Positions 6,883 to 16,560 of a stretch of DNA of 42,747 nucleotides are shown in pieces (position 1 is the stretch's first letter; the number at the start of each line of letters is the position of its first letter). The translations under genes were made by a program, and so were the position numbers. The stretch comes from a virus. The notes under the pieces are model-generated. The model made no database searches and had not been told where the DNA came from. It was given only the letters and a program-made list of their open reading frames with translations. Where the stretch lies: positions 1 to 42,747 of the IMG/VR virus record IMGVR_UViG_3300010370_000070. One strand, written 5' to 3'.

Positions 6883-7647
6883 ATGAGTTTATCTAACCTG
6901 TTAGACAAGATAAAAAAAATCCCAGTTCTTAAGAAAAACGAAGAAGAAGAGTTGGCTTCTTGGTTTAATTCCAATGAATTAGCAAGACCAATTTATGAAA
7001 AGATTTTAATTTATCATAACTTAAGATTGGCTAGGCATATTGCAAATAGATTTATAGACAGGGGTTATGAGCTAGAAGATTTAATTTCAGAAGCTGTTAC
7101 AGGTTTAAAGCGTGCTGCTGAAAAGTTTAATCCAAAACTAGGCTATAGATTTAGCACTTACGCTGGGCAATGGATTAACCAACGAATCCAAAAGTTTATT
7201 CAAACTTCTTCAACGATTAAAATTCCCGTATTGAAATATTACGCAATTCAAGAGCTGCATAGCCTACTTAATGTTGAACCACTAGAGACTATTAGAGAAA
7301 AATTAAAGCTTTCAAAAAATCAATTTAATAAATTATACCAAGCCTACTCAAGCCAATTAGTTGAGTCTATAGATGTACCTTTGAATGACCATGAATTAAT
7401 TAAAGAAAGTATCCCTTTTGCCTCAAAAGAATATGATGATCTTTCGGAAAATTTAGAATACTTCTTATCTCAAATCCCCAAAGATGAATACCCTATAGTC
7501 CTAAGTTATCTAAATCAAGAGTTTACTAAAAATAAACTATGCGAAATTTATAACTTAACCTTTATTGAATTAAATCAAATACTGAACCGCAATGTAACCT
7601 TCTTAAAAGAATCTTTGCGAGGGGATTACGAAGCCTTAAGACTTTGA
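6883..7647 (+). CDS. Phage-encoded sigma-70-family RNA polymerase sigma factor
   Basis: The 254-residue protein has canonical region 2: NLRLARHIANRF (46-57, region 2.1), YELEDLISEAVTGLKRA (62-78, region 2.2) and LGYRFSTYAGQWINQRIQKF (86-105, regions 2.3-2.4). A helical 1.2-like segment (EEEELASWF) precedes it. Regions 3 (about 135-160) and 4 (about 205-250) are recognisable but divergent. It should bind host core RNA polymerase and direct it to phage promoters. It lies antisense inside the leftward late block, and its 3' end overlaps the convergent gene by 12 bases. An in-frame ATG at 6865 lies upstream of the -10 box and is unlikely to be used. Confidence 0.9.
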   Translation: MSLSNLLDKIKKIPVLKKNEEEELASWFNSNELARPIYEKILIYHNLRLARHIANRFIDRGYELEDLISEAVTGLKRAAEKFNPKLGYRFSTYAGQWINQRIQKFIQTSSTIKIPVLKYYAIQELHSLLNVEPLETIREKLKLSKNQFNKLYQAYSSQLVESIDVPLNDHELIKESIPFASKEYDDLSENLEYFLSQIPKDEYPIVLSYLNQEFTKNKLCEIYNLTFIELNQILNRNVTFLKESLRGDYEALRL

Positions 7648-7956
7648 TTCAAAGAATCTTAATGTACCATCAGTAGTAGCCCTGATAACTGCTATATGCG
7701 TAATGTTTGAGTCAATACCAAAACTATATACTGCCCCTGCTGCTAGGTACGTGCTTGATGTAGTGGCTACTACCGTACTATCACCAGCTTCAATGTAGCA
7801 GTTTTGGTCTGCTACCATTGCTGCTAAAATTCTTGTTTTTGAGTTAAATGGTGTCGCATTTCTTGCACTTGTCGCAGTAAAAGAGATTGCGTGCGTTGCT
7901 CCACCTAAAATAGCTACTGGTGTTGCTGATGTTCCTCTTGGTCCTAGTCCGCTCAT
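7636..7956 (-). CDS. Small virion-associated protein, 106 aa
   Basis: A Ala/Ser/Thr-rich, beta-predicted protein beginning MSGLGPRGTSATPVAILGG. Its size and composition match small phage capsid- or tail-decorating proteins. Its 3' end overlaps the convergent sigma gene by 12 bases. No ribosome site precedes the ATG; a TAAACT box lies six bases upstream (7968-7963), suggesting it leads its own transcript. Confidence 0.6.
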   Translation of the reverse strand: MSGLGPRGTSATPVAILGGATHAISFTATSARNATPFNSKTRILAAMVADQNCYIEAGDSTVVATTSSTYLAAGAVYSFGIDSNITHIAVIRATTDGTLRFFESKS

Positions 7957-7962
7957 GTTTTA

Positions 7963-7968
7963 AGTTTA
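7963..7968 (-). promoter_or_regulatory. Candidate late promoter -10 (TAAACT)
   Basis: The minus strand reads GAGATAAACTTAAAACATG, giving exactly six bases between the box and the start codon at 7956. No -35 recognised. Confidence 0.4.
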
Positions 7969-7994
7969 TCTCTTTTTACCGCTCTTTTTCATAA

Positions 7995-8264
7995 TTAACA
8001 CTTCCATCTCTTTCTAGCCTTGCAAATCCTTTTTTCAGGGGTTTTAGAACAATCAATATTAAAGTCGTTCATTTGCCCTTTGCTTCTAGCACAGTATGAT
8101 TTCTTCCTAGCTCCGCCTTGTGGTTGAGGTGCTTGCAAGTTAGAACCTGTAGCTGCATTATAAGCTTTACGCCCTTTTTCTGTCAAACCGCCTTTATTAG
8201 ATTTATGCTCTTTCTTGAAATTAAAGTTTTCTTTAGCTACTGCTTTGCCTTTATTTGGTTTCAT
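7995..8264 (-). CDS. Small basic DUF6321-like protein
   Basis: The 89-residue protein has the pattern GGLTEKGRKAYN, then a Pro/Gln-rich linker, RKKSYCARSKGQM and a CKARKRWKC end. This matches the conserved DUF6321 arrangement (GGLTxKGRxxYN...RRKSFCARxxGM...RKARKRWxC) that recurs in phage and some eukaryotic virus genomes. The role is unknown; conserved Cys plus many Lys/Arg suggests nucleic-acid contact. The start overlaps the stop of the upstream gene (ATGA). Confidence 0.75.
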   Translation of the reverse strand: MKPNKGKAVAKENFNFKKEHKSNKGGLTEKGRKAYNAATGSNLQAPQPQGGARKKSYCARSKGQMNDFNIDCSKTPEKRICKARKRWKC

Positions 8265-8512
8265 TTCAACCCTTCTAACGCTGCTACCAAAGCGTTTTTT
8301 AAAGTCTCAGGGATTTTACCTGTTTGAAGATCTAACTCAACCTGAGCTTTAATCAGAGACAGATCTTCTTCCGTCAAACCTTCATCATCCAAGATATAAA
8401 GCTCTAAAGCTTTAGACTCTAAAAAATATTTATTCGCTATGTCGAAAAGTGGCGTACCGATTAAAGTCCTTACCAAATTTTTCATTCTAATTCTATATAA
8501 CCCTTCTGTCAT
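8261..8512 (-). CDS. Hypothetical acidic protein, 83 aa
   Basis: Overlaps its neighbours on both sides by four bases (ATGA), so it is co-translated with the fibre gene upstream. The C-terminal half (LTEEDLSLIKAQVELDLQTG and the helix that follows) looks all-helical and acidic. Position directly after a fibre gene would suit a small fibre chaperone, but nothing in the sequence proves that. Confidence 0.6.
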   Translation of the reverse strand: MTEGLYRIRMKNLVRTLIGTPLFDIANKYFLESKALELYILDDEGLTEEDLSLIKAQVELDLQTGKIPETLKNALVAALEGLK

Positions 8513-10197
8513 AATAAACCTAAAGCTCCGTTATCATTTAAACTCAACAATGTACTTGATAAAGCCATTCCTACGTACTCCCTTTGAGAGCCAGATAAAC
8601 CTAAACCGCCATTAGGGCTTACGTGGTAAGCTTGTCCTGGGATTAGTCCAGAAGCTACCTGAGTACTATAACCCGAGTACATTGAGGATAGATTAACTTT
8701 TTTTGTCTGCCCCGTAGTTCCAGATTCTGCTGCTATACCTACAGGTAAAGGGTTTGGCAGTACCCTGTTCCCGTAAACATATAATACGGAGAACTGAACT
8801 GTAGAGCCAAATGTATTATTAATTACGACAAGTATAGGTGTATTAACCGCTCCGTTTTTAACTATGTAGTTTTTACTGTATGATTGGTAAGAACCAAATC
8901 CGAAAGAGGATACATTGGAATAATAGTTTTGCGAAAAACTTTTTAGTTGTCTCTGCCCTATTCTTGTTACATCTAACAGTAGAGAATTTCTATAAATTAA
9001 ATCCCCGTTTATATTAAGCCTCCAGCCAGCATTAGCCAGAACAGTAGCATCAGGAAATCCGAAACTGTTCTGTCCATCTACTTCTGTAATAGTAGTTGAA
9101 TTTACTGTAACTAAACGGGATTGAACACCTCCAGACTGCCCTAGAAATAAATATAGTCCTGAACTTATAGGTTCTACACTAAAACGTCCGTTAGCATCAG
9201 TTCCATAATATAAGTATTCTGCACCAGACCCTGAAAAAGCGGTGCCTGTAATGCCTCGACATAGTATAGCGGTGTCAGTGGATCCGCCTTTGCGATAACC
9301 AAAAAAGCAATTGTTGTTAGTTACATCGTGATAAAACCCTGTATCTTCAGTCGTAGCGGTCTGCCCGTTGTCTGTACCTACTCCAAGTACAGACCCAAAA
9401 GTCATAGTAGTACCTGATACAGTACCTAAACATGCCTCGTAAGAAGAAGATCCAGCACTGTCTGTCGAATAATAAATAATGTGTTGCCCAGATATAGTAT
9501 CTACAGATAAACCTCTAATCCTACCTCTATCGTTAGTGCTTCCAGAGGCTACTATGTTGTTAGCTGAACCTACTGATATAGAAGTACCTGTTAAAGTTAA
9601 AACTCTTGTCTGTAAAGATGGGCTATCTGATCTAGCATAAACCGCTACTGCAACAGTCCCTGAATGTTTATTTATGCCGAAAGAAGTATTTCCTGAAGCT
9701 GTATTAGATACGTTAGTTGCTACCGATACCGCTGAGCCTACTGTAGGGTTAGCCCCAGATACGTCTATAGCTAAAGCACTTAGTGTATTTGTTGCTGATC
9801 TATACAGCAAAACTGCTGTAGAAGCACCTACTTCAATAAGCTTAGAGCCTAAAGGGGCTGTACCCCACGCTATACCTGTAGCTAATTCTGTACTCCAAGT
9901 AATATCGCCTGTATTGGGATTTACAGCACCAGTTTTGATAAAGATATTCGTCCCGTTAGTATAAGCGTAAACAAGCTTATTGGTTGTTTCATGGAAGCAT
10001 ATAGCACCTTTACCAGTGAATGACGGGAATAGTCGTAAATCTGCAAGTAGATCACCGTTGAGCGGTCTGCCTACTGGAGTTTTAAAAACTTGTCCATTAG
10101 CAGATAAAATTAAAGAATCCCCAGTGTTTACGTTTTCCCCTAGTACGAAATTATGCGAAGTTTTTCCGCTGCTGAATAAATCACTTGCACTTGCCAT
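8509..10197 (-). CDS. Tail fibre / receptor-binding protein, 562 aa
   Basis: A Gly/Ser/Thr-rich, beta-rich protein. The N-terminus (NTGDSLILSANGQVFKTP) resembles phage fibre attachment domains. The middle (about 60-400) has WS-, TNG- and GT-spaced strands consistent with a beta-propeller. The C-terminus (VNLSSMYSGYSTQVASGLIP, then GQAYHVSPNGGLGLS and YVGMALSSTLLSLN) is a repeat-cap type common in fibre tips. SD GGGAGAG precedes the ATG at 10197. It likely binds a host surface receptor; the receptor cannot be inferred. Confidence 0.7.
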   Translation of the reverse strand: MASASDLFSSGKTSHNFVLGENVNTGDSLILSANGQVFKTPVGRPLNGDLLADLRLFPSFTGKGAICFHETTNKLVYAYTNGTNIFIKTGAVNPNTGDITWSTELATGIAWGTAPLGSKLIEVGASTAVLLYRSATNTLSALAIDVSGANPTVGSAVSVATNVSNTASGNTSFGINKHSGTVAVAVYARSDSPSLQTRVLTLTGTSISVGSANNIVASGSTNDRGRIRGLSVDTISGQHIIYYSTDSAGSSSYEACLGTVSGTTMTFGSVLGVGTDNGQTATTEDTGFYHDVTNNNCFFGYRKGGSTDTAILCRGITGTAFSGSGAEYLYYGTDANGRFSVEPISSGLYLFLGQSGGVQSRLVTVNSTTITEVDGQNSFGFPDATVLANAGWRLNINGDLIYRNSLLLDVTRIGQRQLKSFSQNYYSNVSSFGFGSYQSYSKNYIVKNGAVNTPILVVINNTFGSTVQFSVLYVYGNRVLPNPLPVGIAAESGTTGQTKKVNLSSMYSGYSTQVASGLIPGQAYHVSPNGGLGLSGSQREYVGMALSSTLLSLNDNGALGLL

Positions 10198-10199
10198 AA

Positions 10200-10922
10200 T
10201 TAAACTCTCCCTATAGGCGTTATCGCCACATCCCAGTTAGTACCATTACTTGTAATTTCATAAATAGCGTTTATATCCATCGTGAAATTAGCTGCATCTC
10301 CTGCTATTTGCTCTGAGCCTGCTCTTACTAAGGTTGATGGAGTAGCTGTAAAATCTTGCCCTATTGCTGGTTTCACCCTAAAATTAATTGTTGCAGTTGG
10401 CGAAGGTAACTGAACATTTAATCCAGTATTAATAGAATATTGCCCTTTATCAGTAGCGTTAAAGTTAATAGCTTTAGTTTCCCATGGCGTAAATGTTCTT
10501 GGGTCAGTCCAAGTACCGTTACCCTCTAGCCATGTCGCAGCAGTACCACCAGCAGGAACATTACCAGCAGTAAAAGCCACACTTTGAACATAGCCTTTAG
10601 AAGCTACTTCGGTATCACTAGAGCCATCTGCATAACGTACCTTCCCCGAGCCATTGCAGTCTAAAACTATATCGCCATTTAAAGTAGCTTCATTAATCAC
10701 ATTAACTGCAATCGTTGTAAAAGTTTGCAAAGCAGTATAAACACTAGCCACGCCAAGTTGTGGCATTTGATCTGCTATTACATTATTTAAAGTTATTAAT
10801 TGACCAAGTAAATAAGAAAAGTTACCATTTGCATCAACTGCATCAATAAAATTACCAGCACCATTAGTAAACGTAGTTAATGAGCTGGATGATGGAGTTG
10901 TTAAATCGCCTTTAGTTGCCAC
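10200..10922 (-). CDS. Tail fibre-like protein, 240 aa
   Basis: Starts at GTG. Contains DTEVASKGYVQS, a motif widely found in phage fibres, followed by a low-complexity Gly/Thr linker (AGGTAATWLEGNGTWTDP) and a beta-rich C-terminal domain ending in ITPIGRV. It lies beside the larger fibre gene. A TAAACT box is nine bases upstream of the start. Confidence 0.65.
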   Translation of the reverse strand: MATKGDLTTPSSSSLTTFTNGAGNFIDAVDANGNFSYLLGQLITLNNVIADQMPQLGVASVYTALQTFTTIAVNVINEATLNGDIVLDCNGSGKVRYADGSSDTEVASKGYVQSVAFTAGNVPAGGTAATWLEGNGTWTDPRTFTPWETKAINFNATDKGQYSINTGLNVQLPSPTATINFRVKPAIGQDFTATPSTLVRAGSEQIAGDAANFTMDINAIYEITSNGTNWDVAITPIGRV

Positions 10923-10931
10923 TCTATCTTA

Positions 10932-10937
10932 AGTTTA
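10932..10937 (-). promoter_or_regulatory. Candidate late promoter -10 (TAAACT)
   Basis: The minus strand reads TTAGAGTAAACTTAAGATAG, matching the boxes at 6853 and 7963 (GAGTAAACTTAA / GATAAACTTAA). The upstream run TATTAAATTAG resembles the spacer of the decoration-gene promoter (TATTAAAATAG). Confidence 0.4.
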
Positions 10938-10944
10938 CTCTAAT

Positions 10945-13900
10945 TTAATAGCCTCTCAACTCTGCAAGTTGTTTTTCTCTCAATTTTTTCTCTTTAGCTG
11001 CTCTGTCTTTTTGCTTTGCTTCAATCGCATTTTCATATTGCTTTCTACCAGCAGGACTCCACGCATATAATGTTTTACCAGCGATAGGAATATTATTCAC
11101 TAAAATCCTAGACAAGAAAGGATTATATTCTTCGCCTGTATCTACTGCCTTCCTGTATTCTTTTACATCGGCATCTAACGCATCAAGCCATGGAGCTGCA
11201 GGCATAATAAAGCTTCCAAACCCTGCCGCTAAACCTTGCTTATCTAACTTGTAAAACATATAAGGATTTACTATTGGTATAAATGTTTGAAAAGCTGCCT
11301 CAACCGCTCTCTCTTCTAAAGATTGATATTCTTCGCTTGTTTTTCCTTTGATTATATCTTTAAAATAATTAATTCCATAGTTTGAACCACCAACTAAAAC
11401 ACTAAGAGCAATAGCGTTTCTTAGGGATTCGCCTAATTGTTTAGTGTTTTGTTTGTTTAATCCTTTAGTTGCAATAGATTTAATCCCATTTGCCATACCA
11501 CTGTAGACTTCATCTTTAGTGAATTGAAGCATTTTTAAACTAAAGCTTTTTAACGCATAAAAGAATCTTAGGTCTGGAGCTTGTAAGTATCCAGCAGGCA
11601 TATCGCTTAAAGATAAAACTTGCGTTCCTGAAAGGCGTTCAAATAAAGCAAGCCCAATGCTATCATCGTCATACGCTTCTTTTAAATCTTTAGTACGAAA
11701 AGCTTGTACCATTCTATCGGCTTCATCTACCCCGAACATGCTTTTTAAATAAGAATATTCTTTATCGAACTTCGCACCTTTTTCTTTTGTAAAAACATTT
11801 TTAAAATAATTAAATCCTGCATTTAACTGTGTTTCTTGCATTAATTTATTCGCTGCCCTAAAACCGTTTATCTTCAAAGCAAAATCAACAACTTTACGAA
11901 CCACGGAAGGATTATCAGCATAATCCGCACCGATACGGGCAATGCCTAAGTCTAAGGTTTTTACAGTCTCAGGGTCAAATGATTGCCCTAAACCTTTAAT
12001 AGTATTCAAAATACCATTCCTATAAGCACTAGTGCCAAGCTCCGTAGCCTGTGTTATTGTACTTTGAATATCATTCAGAGCAGTAAGCAATGCTCCGTCT
12101 TTAGCTAAACGAGCAAAATTAGCTGGCTTTTTAGGACCATTAACAAAACGTGCTGTAAGTAAATCCTTAACCTTAACAACTTGTTCACTTGAGATTTCAT
12201 TGTTTTGTCTTAGACTATCTGTAAAAGCACCGACACTTGTAGTTAAATCTGCACCATCCGCTCTACCAAAGAATTTACGACTCTCTATGTCAAAAGTAGA
12301 GCGATTAATATAATTCTCTAATACTGTAGCTGGGTCTTCGTATAAGTCAGAAAGAAAACGCTCGTTCCCTTTAGCATCCTTAAAAATAATCCCTTCCATC
12401 TGTTGAGCCAATCCCGATCTAGGTTTTCTGTTAGAAAGTGTTGGGGTGCTGCCTACTCCACCGTAACCTCTTAAAAACTTATTAGTAAACTCAATTCGCT
12501 CTAGCTCCTCAAGTTCACGCCCAAGTTTTTTTCTTTCTTTAGCTAAAGCTGTATCGTATTCTGTCCTTGTTGCTGGATCAGCTTTTAAATCATCTGTGAT
12601 TTTATCTAAATCAAAAAGTGAACGCCAAGTCTCAACGCTATCTTTTTTAACACTTGTTGGGAAATAATTTTCAATAAAACCTACTTCAAGCCCCGCTTCG
12701 GTTTGTTGTGCATAAAGATCATCAAGGACAGGTCTAACCCCTGTTTCGTATAGTTCCGTTAAAGGTTTATTTATTAATTTCTCAAAATCTCTTGCGGTGT
12801 CTTCCGCCTCTAAAAATTTTAAAGGTACTTTAAATATTGGTGGCAGTTCCTTAAACTGTCGCCCTTCTTTATCAATCTTAGATAAGAAAGCCATGATTGC
12901 ATCATGGTCGCCTTTAATTAAATAAGAGTTAAAAATTTTCTTTTCATTTTTGCTTAATAATTTCCCTAACTTGCTGAATAAAGGCATTGCTTGAGATAAA
13001 TGTTTATTTGCAATTTTTGAACTTGCAAATTCAAACTTGCGAAGCTGCCCTGCTAAAGATGGGTTAATGTCTCTTAAAGCTGATATTATTGGTTGTACTA
13101 AAGTATTCCATAAGTTCCCCGCATTTTCAGCAGTTTGAATAATTTTGTTTTTAGGTTTTTTAGTTGCAGTTGGCATTTCCACAGAAGCATCACTAATGAA
13201 AGCTCCAGTATTTTCAACTTCCGCTTTCCCTACTTCACTTTTCATTTTTGCTATTAACGCTGGATGGCGGTACATCGCTTTATACATATCGTTTAAAGCT
13301 TCTTTTTCTAATTCAGCTCTTGAGATTGTTTTTTCTTCGGTCTCTATAATCGGGTTGCGTTCTGCCTTAAGCTTTGCTAACTGAGAATCAATTTGATCTA
13401 ATTCCTCTTTAGCAATCATTCGATCAATTTCGATATCATCAGCATTACGCAAAACAGGAGTCTCTATTCCCATCTTCTCTCTGTATTCTCTTAAAGCATC
13501 TTTCTTAAATTGACGATTTAAAGCTACTTCTTTTTGTTTCTTTAATGCCTCTCTACGCCTATTTAAATAATCTATCTTATCTTTAACTTCCTGCTCAAGC
13601 TTTTGCTGTTGCTCTAATAAAGCTTGTTTCTTGGCTTGAAAGTCAGATACAGCTTGATTTCTATTTGCATTAGTTACACTAAGCCTAGTATCTACATCTG
13701 ATCTAGCTGCATTGTATTCGTCATCTAATGCTTTAAGTCTCTGTTCTTTAAGTTGTTGCTTTTGTAATTCTATGTCTTGCAAACGCTTTGTTTCTACATC
13801 TGCTTTTAATTGATTTATTTCAGCTTGCTTTGCTTCTAATGCTTGTTGTTGTTTTGTCTTTACAGTCTCTATTTGCTTTGCTACTGTTTCTTGTAGTTTT

Positions 13901-16560
13901 TTTAATTTCTCTGGGTAAGTTTTATTTTTAAATTTATTTAATTGCTCTTGTATTTTATTTCGTTGTTCCTCTGCTTTTTTTAAAGATGGGTTATCTAAAA
14001 TAGGTTTTAATGATTCTTTTTGCTGTAAAAGAGATTCAAGGTTTGCTTTTTCTTCTTTTAGCCCCGATTCAAGTTTTCCAATCTTTTCTTTTGCAAAAGA
14101 TTTAATATTCGCTATCTTTTTTTGAGTTGCTTCTTTTACTTGATATTTATATTTACCAAGTGCAATGTTCGCCGTTTTAATACTTGGGATTGCATTTAGC
14201 TCTTCTTGCGTTAAAGACTCCCCTGATTTACTACGCTTATCTCGTCTTTTTTGTTTTAAAGCATTAACTTTATCTTCTTGTGCTTTTAATTGTTGCTCTG
14301 CTTTAGTTTTTACTACTTCAATTTGACGATTAGCCGTTTCGTTTATTTCTTTTAATTTTTGTGCATAAAGTTTTTTAGAAGCATCTAGTCTTTTTTTTGT
14401 TGCAGTTATTATTTTCTCTGTTTCATCAAATTTCTCTAACGCCCCTTCTTGCAGGAAATCACGTTTAATTTTATTGTAAGCAATATCAGCTTCCTCAGAA
14501 GCCTCTTCTAATTTTTGCAATTCAAGCTTTAAGGCATCAATTTTTTTTGTTATAAAAACTTTAATATTTTCAACCTTAGTTTTAACTTCGGAACTTAAAT
14601 CTTTTTGAAATTTGTTAAATGAAATTTTATAAGTAGGATCAAGTTTATTTAATTGCTGTTCTGCTAATTCTGTTTGCTTTGCCTTTAAACTTTTTTCAAA
14701 ATCAGCTTGAGATGCCGTTAGTTTACTAGCGACCTGCTCTTCAGTTTGCTTAACTGCTTGAGAATATTGACCTTCTAGTTTTTGATTGTTTCTTTCTAAG
14801 CTTTGTAATCTATTTTCAAAATATTGCTTAACTCGTTTTGCTTTTTTTTCTTTACTTACCGAGTCTGGTAAGTTATTAATTTCATCAAGCGATTTAGAAT
14901 ACTCTGCTTTAGTTTGTTCAATTTCACGTGCGTAAGATTCTTGCTTCTGTTTAAATTTAATATCAAGTTCTGCAATTTTTGTTTGCCTAGATTCTTCTAG
15001 CTGAGTTTTTAAACTTTCGTATTTAGTATTTGTTTCTTTTTGAAAAAGATTAAATTCTTCTTCGTAATTTCTTTGTGGTGCCGTTGCTGTTTCTTGGGAA
15101 ACAGTTTCGGGAGTTTCAGTGATTTCTACAGGCTCCGTCTCAGCTTGTTTTTTAGCACGTTGATAAGAGTCATTAACTTGCTTCTGTTGTTTAGCTAAAT
15201 TCTTTTCTTCTAAATCAAATGGCTTAGTTAATGTACGCTCTTGCTTGTCTATATCAGCTTTCTGTTTAAGCAGGTTTTTTGTTTTCTGTTCACTTTCTCT
15301 TTGGATTTCAGATACTAATTTATCTTGCTCTGTGTCTATCTGCTTGAAAGCTGTTTGCTTTTCAGCTTCGTACATCTCATTTAAAGTAGATACATTCTGC
15401 CTAGTCTCTTCTTTAAGCCCTAAACGTGTTTGCTCTTCTGCTAATTGCCCTTGCCTTTGTTCTGTCAAAGACCTAGCTTGCATTAAATCAGATTCAATCT
15501 TTTCGTATTTTAATGCTGCTGCTGCTTTTGCTTCTTCTGCTGCCCTTGCTTCGTTAGCACCTTTAGCCTTGTATGCTTCTACATTACGTCTATTAAATGC
15601 TCTTTTTGTTTCAGCTATACCCTTTAAAGATTCTTTACTATTGCCCCTAAAGATAAAGCCTTCTTGCCCTTGAGCCATTCTGCCCGCTTCTCTTAAAGCT
15701 TGCTTGCCGTAATTTTTGGTTAGTGCTGCTCCAATACCTTCTATCGCTCCACCAAACGTAGTATCTATAGCTAAATTTAGAGCTAAGTCTTTAAGGTTAA
15801 TGTTCCCCTCTTCGTCCATTGAAGCCGAGAGAGACAATGGAGAACCTGCTATTGTGTTAGCTGCTGCACCTGCTATAAATCTTTTAGTTCCTGCTTGTGC
15901 TATAACTTTTTTAGTTGCTTCTCGTGCTGCTGTGCCTGCAATCCCTTTAGCTGTTAAATCTTTAAATATGTTTGCCGCTAAAGCACCTTCGCTAGCTGCT
16001 CCAAAAGCTTTAGCATAAATTGACCCACCTCCGAGTAACCCAACTACTGTACCAAGTCCAGTAGGTAAATCTTGGAATCCTTGCCCTTCTTGTATCCCTG
16101 TAACATCACTTGCTAAATCTTGTATGAATTGACCAGTTTGAGCTAGACCTTGAGATACAGGGTCTAACTCTCTCTTAACCCTCTCCCTGCCTGCAAAAGT
16201 ATCCATCATTAATTCTGCTGGAGATGGAATAGCTTTAGATGCTCCGTATAAAGCTTTAGGAGCTTCTAACATTAAAGCTGGAATCTCTGCTGCTGATTTA
16301 AGCCCTGCTGCTATTGTCTTGCCAGCTATAGGAATGCTTTGTATTGCATCTGCTATGGCTTTTTTTGCATAAGCTCCTGAATTGATACGGTCAGGGGTTA
16401 ATTTGCTTGCTGCAAATTGTAATTCATCTGGAGTTAATTCACGTCCAATATCGTCTTGATAACGAGTTAAAGCTGCCTCTGTGTATTTAACAGCCTGATC
16501 TTTTAAAAGTGGATTTATACTTTTAGCTTTTAAATCTTCAATAAAATTTTCAATTCCCAT
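10945..16560 (-). CDS. Giant internal virion / DNA ejection protein, 1871 aa
   Basis: By far the largest gene here. The N-terminal 270 residues hold amphipathic and Gly/Ala-rich hydrophobic segments (TVVGLLGGGSIYAKAFGAAS). Residues about 330-1090 are almost continuous Lys/Glu/Gln coiled coil. The C-terminal about 700 residues are globular, with further hydrophobic helices (NAIALSVLVGGSNYGINYF) near 1720. It follows two Gly-rich ejection-type genes, the position of T7 gp16 / P22 gp16-type proteins that enter the host envelope with the DNA. No lytic transglycosylase motif is evident. The start overlaps the previous stop (TAATG). Confidence 0.7.
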   Translation of the reverse strand: MGIENFIEDLKAKSINPLLKDQAVKYTEAALTRYQDDIGRELTPDELQFAASKLTPDRINSGAYAKKAIADAIQSIPIAGKTIAAGLKSAAEIPALMLEAPKALYGASKAIPSPAELMMDTFAGRERVKRELDPVSQGLAQTGQFIQDLASDVTGIQEGQGFQDLPTGLGTVVGLLGGGSIYAKAFGAASEGALAANIFKDLTAKGIAGTAAREATKKVIAQAGTKRFIAGAAANTIAGSPLSLSASMDEEGNINLKDLALNLAIDTTFGGAIEGIGAALTKNYGKQALREAGRMAQGQEGFIFRGNSKESLKGIAETKRAFNRRNVEAYKAKGANEARAAEEAKAAAALKYEKIESDLMQARSLTEQRQGQLAEEQTRLGLKEETRQNVSTLNEMYEAEKQTAFKQIDTEQDKLVSEIQRESEQKTKNLLKQKADIDKQERTLTKPFDLEEKNLAKQQKQVNDSYQRAKKQAETEPVEITETPETVSQETATAPQRNYEEEFNLFQKETNTKYESLKTQLEESRQTKIAELDIKFKQKQESYAREIEQTKAEYSKSLDEINNLPDSVSKEKKAKRVKQYFENRLQSLERNNQKLEGQYSQAVKQTEEQVASKLTASQADFEKSLKAKQTELAEQQLNKLDPTYKISFNKFQKDLSSEVKTKVENIKVFITKKIDALKLELQKLEEASEEADIAYNKIKRDFLQEGALEKFDETEKIITATKKRLDASKKLYAQKLKEINETANRQIEVVKTKAEQQLKAQEDKVNALKQKRRDKRSKSGESLTQEELNAIPSIKTANIALGKYKYQVKEATQKKIANIKSFAKEKIGKLESGLKEEKANLESLLQQKESLKPILDNPSLKKAEEQRNKIQEQLNKFKNKTYPEKLKKLQETVAKQIETVKTKQQQALEAKQAEINQLKADVETKRLQDIELQKQQLKEQRLKALDDEYNAARSDVDTRLSVTNANRNQAVSDFQAKKQALLEQQQKLEQEVKDKIDYLNRRREALKKQKEVALNRQFKKDALREYREKMGIETPVLRNADDIEIDRMIAKEELDQIDSQLAKLKAERNPIIETEEKTISRAELEKEALNDMYKAMYRHPALIAKMKSEVGKAEVENTGAFISDASVEMPTATKKPKNKIIQTAENAGNLWNTLVQPIISALRDINPSLAGQLRKFEFASSKIANKHLSQAMPLFSKLGKLLSKNEKKIFNSYLIKGDHDAIMAFLSKIDKEGRQFKELPPIFKVPLKFLEAEDTARDFEKLINKPLTELYETGVRPVLDDLYAQQTEAGLEVGFIENYFPTSVKKDSVETWRSLFDLDKITDDLKADPATRTEYDTALAKERKKLGRELEELERIEFTNKFLRGYGGVGSTPTLSNRKPRSGLAQQMEGIIFKDAKGNERFLSDLYEDPATVLENYINRSTFDIESRKFFGRADGADLTTSVGAFTDSLRQNNEISSEQVVKVKDLLTARFVNGPKKPANFARLAKDGALLTALNDIQSTITQATELGTSAYRNGILNTIKGLGQSFDPETVKTLDLGIARIGADYADNPSVVRKVVDFALKINGFRAANKLMQETQLNAGFNYFKNVFTKEKGAKFDKEYSYLKSMFGVDEADRMVQAFRTKDLKEAYDDDSIGLALFERLSGTQVLSLSDMPAGYLQAPDLRFFYALKSFSLKMLQFTKDEVYSGMANGIKSIATKGLNKQNTKQLGESLRNAIALSVLVGGSNYGINYFKDIIKGKTSEEYQSLEERAVEAAFQTFIPIVNPYMFYKLDKQGLAAGFGSFIMPAAPWLDALDADVKEYRKAVDTGEEYNPFLSRILVNNIPIAGKTLYAWSPAGRKQYENAIEAKQKDRAAKEKKLREKQLAELRGY

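Noticed and set aside
15245-16018. Long plus-strand frames opposite the 1871-residue gene
   Set aside because: Composition mirrors the sense strand repeats, and there are no ribosome sites or promoters.
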